Below are positions 1 through 7,955 of a DNA stretch of 14,510 nt, in pieces. The notes beneath the pieces were generated by a model that had not been told where the DNA came from, did no database searches, and saw nothing but the letters and a program-made list of their open reading frames with translations. Position 1 is the stretch's first letter; each line of letters opens with the position of its first letter. The translations under genes and the position numbers were made by a program. Origin of the DNA: Larix sibirica (lineage: Eukaryota; Streptophyta; Pinopsida; Pinales; Pinaceae); assembly GCA_004151065.3 (NCBI GenBank), contig NWUY0300012957.1:1-14510 (forward strand), written 5' to 3'.

Positions 1-57
1 ATTACATAACCAACAACACCACACAAGTCATCATTACATATTCCAACACTCCCCCTT
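1..57 (-). mobile_element. Edge of a Ty1/copia-like LTR retrotransposon: polypurine tract and LTR start
   Basis: Read on the minus strand, positions 57-49 give AAGGGGGAG, a typical plant LTR-retrotransposon polypurine tract. It is followed directly by TGTTGG (48-43), a usual copia LTR start. The LTR then runs off the left edge, so only its first 48 bases are present. Just upstream on the minus strand (about 83-60) is ACTCTTTTTCCCTAGTCA, which resembles the stretch often found shortly before the polypurine tract in plant copia elements. No pol or RNase H coding sequence is seen further upstream, so the element is decayed, internally deleted or non-autonomous. What is seen is the purine tract and TG start; the copia assignment is by resemblance. 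Confidence 0.45.
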
Positions 58-564
58 AATGATGACTAGGGAAAAAGAGTACAAATGGAGGAAGATAATA
101 TTACATTAACACTATCTATGTATTTGTATATTGCATCTAACCTTATCTTTGAAAAATGACCAACAACTTACCAACTAATAACGAACAACATTAACATAAT
201 AAAAAAAATTGCTAAAAAAAGCACAAATGATCTTCTTATATTTTCAACCAATACTTTGATCTCCTTATTACTGCAATTCCAAATTACAAATATACTAAAA
301 AAAAATGCACTCTGCATTCACAATGTTATTTGCATTGTAAATTAATTATATATATAATTTAATCGCAACTATAATTATAATAATAATATTACAAATAAAT
401 AATCTCATTAATTAACACCATAAATTTGATGTTTGATAAACTAACTATAACAATAAAAATTTAATGAATTTGTTTCATGCATAAATCTGAATGAAAAGGA
501 AAATACTTTTTTTTTGTTTTTGTAAATATTCTTCAATGACAAATTCCCAAATGTTTCCTAATCA
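58..564. other. AT-rich non-coding region
   Basis: This stretch is very AT-rich, with A runs (about 200-222 and 296-305), an alternating TA block near 347-358 and frequent stops in all frames. It may include the decayed interior of the copia-like element whose edge lies at 1-57. A short hairpin (ACAATG and CATTGT, 320-338) is no more than expected in such sequence. I see no gene or RNA gene here. Confidence 0.6.
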
Positions 565-750
565 ACTTAATATTCATATCTTAGGATTCATTTCATTTTC
601 ATGACGTCATATTAATGGTTAGGGATCTTTATAGTTTTCTTATAGTTTCGAGGGTTAAACTTAATACATCTTAGGATTCATTTCATTTTCATGACGTCAT
701 ATTAATGGTTAGGGATCTTTAAAATTTTCTTATAGTTTCGAGGGTTAAAC
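565..750. repeat. Tandem duplication, two copies of about 90 bp, each with a TGACGTCA palindrome
   Basis: Copy 1 (565-658) and copy 2 (659-750) are nearly identical with a 90-bp period: the block starting TTAGGATTCA is at 581 and again at 671. The only differences are a 4-base indel near the left end (ATATTCATATC against ATACATC) and two substitutions (TTTATAGTTTTC against TTTAAAATTTTC). Each copy holds the perfect 10-base palindrome ATGACGTCAT (601-610 and 691-700). Its core TGACGTCA is a classic plant bZIP (CRE/as-1-like) binding sequence. The close match points to a fairly recent local duplication. It could be a promoter module or just part of a degenerate repeat; no gene start is evident beside it. 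Confidence 0.85.
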
Positions 751-999
751 AAGTTACGTGTGAATGGTTATTCTTGTGCAAATATTTTTAACTTGATCAG
801 GTTGATTCATCGATGGTTAATAAAAAGTTGTTTTTTTCCGTGTAAAAAAAAAAAAAATTTACCATACTTATTATTAAAATTATTTATTATATAATTATTA
901 ACGAAGTATAATTTGATTATTGTTATGTGGGGATATCTTAAATTTATTTTCACACACAAAAAAAAAATTACTTATATTAAGTATATGTAAAGGTAGTTT
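751..999. other. AT-rich spacer with homopolymer runs
   Basis: Non-coding, AT-rich DNA with an A tract at about 844-857 and another near 957-967. The minus-strand LINE to the right should end in an A tail on the minus strand, which is a T tract here. The only modest T runs are near 830-837 and 509-517. None is convincingly a tail, so the 3' end of that element cannot be placed exactly. Confidence 0.5.
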
Positions 1000-1746
1000 A
1001 TGCATAATCAACTATATGATACCATCCGAACATACCAGCTAATCAAGGTCCAAAACAAAACAAAAAATCGATGCAAATAGTATGTTATAACATCTCCGAC
1101 CAATACAAACAATAATCACATATCATATGAAGGTAACCATAGTAGAACATAATCCCTGATAGTAATAAAGGTAGCCAATGTTCACCACGTCCAAAAGCAT
1201 GCAGACCAAAATTAGAGAAGATAAATCTACTGACCAGCATCATAAAGTTCCCAAACAAAGCTAATGCCAAAAACAATATATATCCCCCAAGGCAACCAAA
1301 TCTAGTAGTAGACCATATGTGTGTGTGTGTGTGTGTGTGTCTTCCAAAAACAAGAAGTATGACTGATATCCCCTGCCAAAAGACTTGGGATCCTAATAGC
1401 CGATAATGAATGTCCAAACATAGTTGTAATTCATAATAAGGATTCAGTGAGCGCATTGAATCGATGTTAAGTCGCCACTCAAAAAATTATGGAGAACTTG
1501 TAATTACATTAGATGCTGCAAAAATGTTATAATCTAGGCTATATCACATAAACAAATTTACAACCATGCCCCCCCAACAAAAAGGAGCAAACCAAAAAAA
1601 TGAACCACCAACCGAGCATTGTAGATAACCAACCATAAGAAGAATGAAAGCTTTCCATCAAAAACATCTCAGCGGAACCCAAATCAAAGAGGTCTGAATG
1701 ATTTGTGCCTGACATCAAAAAACCTATATATATCTCCGCGAGCCAA
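1000..1746 (-). other. Probable 3' UTR of LINE E1
   Basis: Downstream of the last ORF2-like codons of E1 lies about 750 bases with no recognisable protein. Short hydrophobic open frames occur on the minus strand (1085-1456 and 1539-1799). They have no known motif, and one is partly the translation of a dinucleotide repeat, so I do not call them genes. Position just after the RNase H region and the lack of coding signal fit a LINE 3' UTR. Its outer limit is uncertain because no A tail or target-site duplication was found. It could instead be unrelated intergenic sequence beyond a truncated element. Confidence 0.4.
1318..1340. repeat. (TG)n dinucleotide microsatellite
   Basis: Eleven uninterrupted GT units run from 1319 to 1340, preceded by a T. 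On the minus strand this is a CA repeat, which translates as alternating His-Thr in one open frame and so makes that frame look like coding sequence. It lies in the probable 3' UTR of LINE E1. Repeats of this kind are length-variable and usable as a marker. Confidence 0.95.
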
Positions 1747-1949
1747 TCAACAAGAAAAATAAGAACTAACAAAGTGAAATATATATAAGCCCAAATCAAA
1801 GACCAAATAATTGATCAATAAGGTATATTTCCAATATGACATAAGCAACCACAGTACTCGGGTGAAGCTCCCCAACTCATTGCTAGTAGATATGAATATA
1901 TCCCTCATCACAATCTCACTATCTTGTAACAAGTGAAAGACAACCTGGC

Positions 1950-2345
1950 CCTCCGTAGCTTGTAGGGAAGATTTTGAAAGAGTGTATGCCTCTTGTTTGT
2001 ATTCCTGATAAATGTGATGGGAGGAAATGACTTCAAAAATTGATATTAATTTCCTGACTTTTTTCATCCAAGGATTTAATTGGTTCACCTATAAACAACA
2101 TTTGTGAGTATCCCAATCAATAATAGTCTTTGAGTCCCCAACCACCTTAATGGACAAGATGATTTTTAATCAAGCAAAGTAGAGTAACATCCATAGATCC
2201 ATCAACTCACTATGAGTATTCATCCCCTCCCCATATTTCATATGAATCTTAAAGCAGTTGGAAATATCCAGCCACAACACTGCCCCTGCCCCTCCCTTTG
2301 TCACATTTGACTGAGAAGCACCGTCAAAATAACCCTTGCAACTAT
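1950..2345 (-). other. RNase H domain of E1 ORF2 (RVT_3-like), damaged
   Basis: In one minus-strand frame the translation gives CKGYFDGAS, then GGAGAVLW, NTHSELMDLWMLL, VVGDSKTIIDW and finally HIYQEYKQEAYTLSK. This is the layout of the plant RNase H-like family, with the first acid Asp (2323-2325), Glu (2206-2208) and second Asp in GDSK (2134-2136). The fourth acid, normally in an 'AD.L' context near the end, is Tyr here (1984-1986), a one-base change from Asp. Two stops interrupt the frame: TGA at 2170-2172 and TAG at 2089-2091. Some plant L1 lineages are known to have gained such a C-terminal RNase H. The segment joins the zf-RVT region after a frame change near 2515, via WEIWKARNRLLFDG. 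Confidence 0.85.
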
Positions 2346-2599
2346 CTATGAATAGTCACATAGGTGAGAATCTCCTTAAAGAGTTTGAAGGACCCTATGC
2401 TAAATATTTATGAACCTCTATAAAGGAAGCTACAACTCTATAGTAGACCGAAGGAGCTATCATATGTACCCCATCAAATAGTAATCTATTACGTGCTTTC
2501 CAGATTTCCCAAGATCAAATATGGTGAGTTCGATCCAATCAGTGTTATTTTTCATCCAATTACTCATACAAACATCCAGAGTGTTGCTCTCCCAATCAC

Positions 2600-2828
2600 C
2601 AAAAAAGTGAAGACGACCCTTAAGACAAAACCATACCTTGCGAGTGAAAGCATAAGAAATGAAAAGATGTTCTACTAACTCAACACCACCTCTACACAAC
2701 ATATAGAAACCAGGACCAACCCCTCCACGTTTCACATAGTTATCCCAAGTTAAAATTTGGTTACCCAGGGCCAGCCAAAAAAAACATATGATCTTCAGTG
2801 GTGTTGACCACTTCCAAGCTGCCTTATA
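2600..2828 (-). other. zf-RVT zinc-knuckle region of E1 ORF2
   Basis: The minus-strand translation contains PLKIICFFWLAL, ILTWDNYVKRG, GPGFYMLCRGG, VEHLFISYAF and TRKVW. This matches the zf-RVT segment that follows reverse transcriptase in plant LINEs, whose consensus has C-x2-C and then H-x4-C. Here the second Cys (2694-2696) and the His (2667-2669) remain, but the first Cys (2703-2705) and the last Cys (2652-2654) are both Tyr. Each is a TGY-to-TAY transition, so the metal site is destroyed. The neighbouring frame is otherwise open for about 90 codons. Confidence 0.8.
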
Positions 2829-3590
2829 TCACCACATATTCTCCACATTTAATCCCTCAAGAAGAGCATCATATGCAAATCTGGTAGAAATATAACCAAA
2901 TATTTCATTCCATGACCAAGAAATAGTATCTTCTTGGTCCGAGAGGCAAATACCCTCTCTTTGCGGGCCCAAAATGTAATGAGACCAATCCTCACTAAGA
3001 TCACCCGCAAGACCCAATTGTTGGGAACCCACCCAATGATGGCCCAGAAAATTGGAACCATCCACCATCGCAATTTTATCTAGAGTTTCATATCCTTGAG
3101 AATGAATAATCCTTTGTAACTTAGGGGATAGTCTATAATTAGTTGGCCCTCCCACAATGGGATCCAATCCAACCCGGATTGAGCCCCCTTTTCCAAGAAC
3201 CCAAGCCAACCACTCACCAAGAATCTAAAATGAAGAAACAAGGAAACTCCATCTATTTGAAACCATTTTGCCGAGTTTATTTACTGCCCTAATCCACTGA
3301 ACAACTAATAAATTCTTAAAATATCCATCCATGATCACCCTATTCCAAATACTGTCAATAAATAGAGCTCCCCACATACACTTGGCCAAAAGTGATTTTG
3401 CAAATAAAAATATTTTTTTGATCCCCTGCCCCCCCAACAATTTTGGCCTTGCCAAAGTGTCCCAACAAACTAAATGATACTTGGACTTGTCCCTAGAACT
3501 AGACCAAAGGAAGTTAAAAACTCTGCAATGAATAACATGTAGTATCGATTTAGGAATCTTACACAAGGAAAGCCAATAAACAAGCAAGTT

Positions 3591-4627
3591 TCATAAAACC
3601 AATTTTACCAATATAATCCTTGCACCCAGTGAAAGCCACCTTGTACACCAATGATTAACTAAATAGTTATTTGGCTTCAGGTAACAGCCTGAGTATTTGG
3701 TGCCATTGTTTAAGGAAGAGATCTCAAAAGGAAAGATGTGACCAATTTGCTCTACCAATTCCTCATCCAAACCATATTCTAGGAAGGAATATTTTGTAAC
3801 ACTAATAAGCATTTGAGAAGCTCGACTGAAAGAATCAAGTACATCTTTGTAAACCAACCATTCTTCCACTATGCCAACCCCAAATAGCATCACATCATCC
3901 ACAAAAAGTAAATCTGTAAGCCGAACCAATGACGATACCGTGATACCCTTTAAAGCGCCAATAACTCTTTTATCTTCAATTAGCATGCTTAATCCTTCAA
4001 TTACCAAAAGTAAAAGAAGAGGGGATAGAGGGAATCCATGCCAAAGCCCTCTAGTACCCCTGAAAAATCTAGTAGGGGACCCATTTACCATAACAACATA
4101 ATTAGTCGATACCACACAACCATCACCCAATTTGTAGCCTCCAGACCAAGCCCAATCTGTAATATAATCATCCTAAGGAAACCCCATTCAACACAGTCAT
4201 ATGCCTTGATAAGGTCCAACTTTAGTACCATAACCTTTTGATTACGTGATGTTATGCTATGGAAAGTATCTTGTTCCATACCAATAGCATCTAGGATTTT
4301 TTTGTTCTCTAGGAAACCAAATTGTTCCTTGGAGATGTACTTAGATAACAGAGGCTTCAATCTGCAGGCTATAATATTTGAAATCACCTTATAGACTAAA
4401 TTACATAATGAAATGGGTCTAAATTCATTGAAAGAGACTAGTCTTGTACTCTTAGGAATCAAAGCAATAAAGGTAGAATTCAGTGCACCATTTACCTTAC
4501 CCGTAGTTCTGGACTCCTCCACTGCATCCAGAATGTCATTCCCCATAATGTAAAAAAAATCCAAGAAGAGTTGCACCATCCATACATCTGGACTTGGACC
4601 CTTCAATTTTGAAAAACCCATAAGCAC
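3591..4627 (-). other. Reverse transcriptase domain of E1 ORF2
   Basis: Seen in order on the minus strand: FIALIPKSTRLVSFNEFRPI and SLCNLVYKVISN (fingers), EQFGF, motif A KLDLIKAYDCVEW (near 4222-4180), a degenerate motif B (GLWHGFPLSP where GxRQGxPLSP is expected), motif C LLFVDDVMLFG with its two Asp (FVDD at 3894-3905), then YLKPNN and RWLSLGARIIL. The frame changes near 4120 between motifs A and B. Compared with E2, about 15 residues are missing between YLKPNN and the RWLSLG block. The altered motif B residues (Arg to Trp, Gln to His) show decay even outside the stops. Confidence 0.9.
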
Positions 4628-5265
4628 AGCCTAGACTTCCTCCAAAGTAACCAGAGAAACAACCAATGTGCCCTCTTGTTCTGAAAAGAACTGGGAAAAT
4701 TTTGAACAATGTTCATTTGGCTATAATAGAAGAAGTTCCAGGATCTGACAATAAAGATTGAAAGTGTCTAACAAATTCATTGGAAATTTCATTATCCTCT
4801 GAAATAGAAGTTTCATCTTCAACATAATCTCCCACATAGAATTTTGAGCATGTCTGCAATTTGCAAAATTATGGAAAAATTTAGTATTCTAATCACCCTG
4901 TGATAACCATATTGCTAGACTTTTCAACCTCCACCTATCTTTCTCCATTCAAGGATAGTGTAGCTACTTGGATTCAATAACTTCCAATCTGTCCAAGACT
5001 TGATTTGGAAAAGCACCAACATAGTGAGCATTATGTAATGAAGCCAACTCTCGCTCACATTCAATCAGATCCAACTTCATTTCCGCACTCGTATTCCTTT
5101 CCCATCTAATCACAACAGATTTCAAATGTTTCAACATAGTAACAAACTTTCCATGGCAGAAGGAACAAGTAACGAATCCAACCCACTCCATTCACGATGA
5201 ACCAAGTCAACAAACACATGTTCGCAGATCCACGAGTGATTAAATTTAAATGGATAATGTGCTTT

Positions 5266-5973
5266 CTAATCAGATATGTCAATTTGCAGCATAATCGGAG
5301 AGTGGTCTGAAAGCACTTGCGTATCAACCCTTGATCTATAACTGAATAAAGTATCAATGAAATATTCAGATACCAAAAATCGGTCCAACCGCTTTGCAAC
5401 ACCACCTGAACCCAAATGTTTATTCCTAGTTGTTGGAGCTAATGGAACTGACCTGATGTCTATTAAACCAACAAACTGAAAATAAGATTTGAAATAGTCG
5501 TCCAACGGGTCCAAACATGCCCGATCTCCCCATACTTATGAAGCATCAAATCTAAGATTTAAATCCCCTGCCATAATAAAAAAAGAAAGTCTAAATAATC
5601 CATCATTCACCACTCTATCCCATAAAGTACAACGATCTGAGTAAGTTCCATAATTGTTCACCAAGTTCAGTACATAGTCAAAACCCACAAAATTCCTACA
5701 AAGCAGGATGCTTTCCAAAGTAATAAATGGAGTGAATCAAACTTTACAAATGTTCTAGGTCATTAGAAGGCCTCCTAACAACCCCATTGCATCCATAGAG
5801 ACCAATTCCCATCCAGGTACTAGCTTAGCAAAAATGGATCTGGCCTTTTCACCAGGAACCATAGTTTCCTGGATGAAAATAACATCGATATCATTCTTAT
5901 CAAAGAGCCTCTTGAGGGATAAGTACATGGAGTTCCCTCCCACTCCACGCACATTAAGGGAAAGGATATTCAT
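5266..5973 (-). other. AP-like endonuclease domain of E1 ORF2
   Basis: The N-terminal domain of ORF2 would cleave target DNA to prime reverse transcription. Visible motifs are LSLNVRG (residue 7 is the conserved Asn), FIQETM (conserved Glu), NNYGTYSDR (from the NIYGPY.DR block), AGDLN, VAKRLDRFL and LSDHSPI near the end, with the catalytic Asp-His pair. The reading frame is continuous but broken by stops at 5755-5757 (before NICKV, where other elements have Trp), 5737-5739, 5536-5538 (where the consensus has Glu before VWG) and 5266-5268. The key catalytic motifs are still readable, so this part is less eroded than the linker that follows. Confidence 0.9.
5970..5973 (-). promoter_or_regulatory. 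ATGA stop-start overlap between E1 ORF1 and ORF2
   Basis: On the minus strand the ORF2 start ATG (5973-5971) and the ORF1 stop TGA (5972-5970) share two bases. Such overlaps allow a ribosome that ends ORF1 to restart on ORF2. The same four-base arrangement occurs in the neighbouring, diverged element E2. Coupled stop-start translation is documented in some other non-LTR elements, such as insect SART1 with UAAUG. The function here is inferred. Confidence 0.7.
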
Positions 5974-7495
5974 TTCTTGGACCTCGTGAGGGATTTATTA
6001 TCTCTAAGAGACCTTAAACCAGAAGGAGAAGTTGCAACCACATCCTGAGAAACAACCGCCAACTCCACCATTATAAATTTACTAGGAACTCCTTTCCTAG
6101 CACTCCTCATATTTACAGGAGGATAGTCATGAGCTAGCCCACCCTTGAGAGCTCCCTTCCTATGAATCTTTGAGCCCGATGGAGAAGGGTCTAAAATCAA
6201 CAAGATACATCCAATCCTAGCACTAGATGAGACCGGCTCATCCCCTTTCGGAATAGTGCCCACATAGACTTGAAGTGGGTTCTTTTTTTACAACCTCACA
6301 GAACATGAGGGGAGCGTAGCCATCACCTGACAAAGAAACCTCCTATCCCCTAGTAACTGGAGAGCCATCAATAGGAAGCTCAAAAATATTTCTAGAAAAA
6401 ATGTCAGATGGCCTTGAGCATAAACCAAGAGAAACCGGGACAGATAAGTCCTCCCTACCTAAAACTCCTAGGAACAAGTAAGACAAGTTAGCTACCACCT
6501 ATGAGGCCGAAACCTGACTCGAATAAACAACAAGGGGTCTCCCCAAATCAAGTGAATAATGTTGAACCCTGGGATTCCCAACTTCACCAAAGTCCAAGGA
6601 AAAACCAATCAAAACTCCCATCAACCTAGCAGAGTCACCCGATGCAACAAAAGAGTCTACCAAAGGACCTTCCCCTCCCAAAAATCGACCCAAAAATTCC
6701 AGATTGGAAATATGGTTCAATTTATCATCATTTAAAGTAATGAAAAGTGCAAAATCCAGAGATTTGAGTTTACCGATTATAAGAGGAGCATCGGAAGTGC
6801 CATCATCAACAAGGGAAGAAGTAACCGAACATTGACCTGAGCCTAAACCACCAACATCTATAAGATCGCTACTATCGTCTGAGGACCATTCACCGAATAC
6901 TTCCACAAACTCATCTCTTTCAGAAGCCGAATTAGATGAACGACATGATTTCCAAATATGCCCCACCTCTCTGCATCTCAACCAACCAAAGGTTATACCC
7001 CAATATTCCAGGTTCTGAATATAATTATGGTCCCGCCACTCTATTTACACCGCATCCAAGAACACCTTTGATACATCGATGTCCACTAGTATTTTTCCTA
7101 CCCTCCTGTCCAATCCTTTGAGGATATCCTCACCTACATGCAAAAATTGACCCAAATGATTCCCCACGGCATCGAAGGCTTCCTTGTGCCACATATCAAA
7201 AGGAAACCCAGGAAGTAAAACCCAAAGATGGCAGAATCGAATGTTCTTTGTATACTGGATCAAATTCAGAGTGCTATCTCTTGAGCATTAATCTCCCATT
7301 ATCCTTTAACCAGGACTTGTGAAATATAAGAGAGGCATGCTCCTCCTTTTTGAAAGTAAACCCATACCATCCTTTCGATAGAATAGAGATGTCCGAATAA
7401 TAACCTACTAAAGGCCCCCAAGAGGACTCCACCCACTCTGCAATATCACTGCGGCTCATTGCTTTATAGCTGAACTTCCCAACCAAGGTAGTTCA
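5970..7495 (-). pseudogene. LINE E1 ORF1: DUF4283 and zinc-knuckle protein (broken, 5'-truncated)
   Basis: ORF1 of plant LINEs is an RNA-binding, gag-like protein. The visible start, TLVGKF then SRSDIAEWVESSWGPLVGYY and SILSKGWYGFTF, is the DUF4283 fold; it continues after a break with HLWVLLPGFPFDMWHKEAF and KILVDIDVSK. A CCHC-type knuckle follows at about 6990-6945 (WLRCREVGHIWKSC), with Trp in place of the first Cys. The C-terminal part (6900-5970) is low-complexity, Ser-rich and then basic. Lesions are an in-frame TGA just upstream (7493-7495), TAG at 7274-7276 (E2 has Trp there), a frame change near 7240, TAA at 7045-7047, TAG at 6499-6501, a further stop in the following open stretch, and a one-base slip at the A7 run (6283-6289). 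About 110 or more N-terminal residues are absent compared with E2. Confidence 0.85.
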
Positions 7496-7955
7496 AAGTA
7501 ATGCCATGTAAGTGCCACATGCCTATGGATATCGACCTGGTTTTTTTCATGGCGGTCGTCTGGGGGTCGCCTGGTTTTGTGCGGTTGTTCATTCTGACAT
7601 TTTAGCTCTTGGGTCTATGCTCGGTGCCTCAAACCGCTTCTTGGTGTCCCGCCTACTCTTTTGGTGTTTTTGTCTGGTCCTTTAAGCGAAGTTTCTCTGC
7701 TATGGATTTCATTGCAGGCTTGGAGCCAGCCCTCTTTTACGGGGGGTCAATACCAGCCAAGTAAAAAAAGTGGGAAGGGTTTTTTTAAATCCTGCAACCT
7801 ATAACGTTCCTCCTGACTTTTTCTAGGGTTCTGCACTACTGTCGGGAATCTTCAGGGTTTTTTTCAGCTTTCATCTGATTTTTATTTTTTCTTTGGCCCT
7901 CAGGGTTGACTTGAAGGTTCGACACTTAGTTTTATGCCCCTGAACTGCTTTGGAG
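7496..7955. other. Head-to-head interval between two LINEs, probably including the E2 5' UTR
   Basis: No protein-coding frame is convincing here. The left 50 or so bases may still belong to E1 (a minus-strand reading TYMALL then a stop and TTLVGKF is possible). From roughly 7545 the plus strand is pyrimidine-rich, with repeated AGGGTTTTTT-like and CTAGGGTTCT blocks, as is common in plant 5' UTRs and LINE leaders. An in-frame TGA (7941-7943) precedes the first ATG of E2 ORF1 at 7956. The exact junction of E1 and E2, and any target-site duplication, could not be resolved by eye. If either LINE had an internal promoter, this segment would hold it. Confidence 0.5.

Larger units (their letters stand above)
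1747..5973 (-). pseudogene. LINE E1 ORF2: endonuclease, reverse transcriptase, zf-RVT and RNase H polyprotein (broken)
   Basis: The replication protein of a plant L1-type LINE: it would nick chromosomal DNA, copy the element RNA from the nick and degrade the template. Domains in order are the AP-like endonuclease (5973-5266), a linker rich in lesions (5265-4630), reverse transcriptase (4627-3591), a post-RT region (3587-2829), the zf-RVT knuckle (2828-2600) and RNase H (about 2345-1950). The start is the ATG at 5973-5971, which overlaps the ORF1 stop and opens with MNILSLNVRG, the standard endonuclease start. Visible in-frame stops include 5755-5757, 5737-5739, 5536-5538, 5266-5268, 3591-3593, 3225-3227, 2829-2831, 2170-2172 and 2089-2091. 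Frame changes lie near 5195, 4120 and 2515, with more in the linker. The total span of about 1,400 codons is normal for RNase H-bearing plant LINEs. Non-functional. Confidence 0.9.
1747..7495 (-). mobile_element. Degenerate L1-type LINE retrotransposon E1 (coding part)
   Basis: A two-ORF non-LTR retrotransposon on the minus strand. Order from its 5' end: ORF1 with DUF4283 domain and zinc knuckle (7495-5970), ATGA overlap, then ORF2 with AP-like endonuclease, reverse transcriptase, zf-RVT knuckle and RNase H (5973-1747). A probable 3' UTR follows to about 1000. The 5' end looks truncated: the first recognisable residues (TLVGKF, near 7489-7470) align with a point well over 100 residues into ORF1 of the neighbouring element E2, and an in-frame TGA stands just upstream (7493-7495). 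Both ORFs carry many stops and frameshifts, so the copy is inactive. It lies head-to-head with E2, to which it is related but strongly diverged. Confidence 0.9.

Noticed and set aside
320-338. Short hairpin ACAATG/CATTGT
   Set aside because: A 6-bp stem in very AT-rich sequence is expected by chance.
1085-1456. Minus-strand open frame with a His-Thr repeat
   Set aside because: The HTHTHT stretch is the translation of the (TG)n microsatellite; the rest is hydrophobic, unlike any family I know, and lies in the probable LINE 3' UTR.
1539-1799. Minus-strand hydrophobic open frame resembling a small membrane protein
   Set aside because: It overlaps the end of the RNase H frame, has no homology I recognise and lies in the 3' UTR-like tail of E1.
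3871-4241. Plus-strand open frames over the E1 reverse transcriptase
   Set aside because: They are antisense shadows of the RT coding sequence and have Ser/Pro/Thr-rich, featureless translations.
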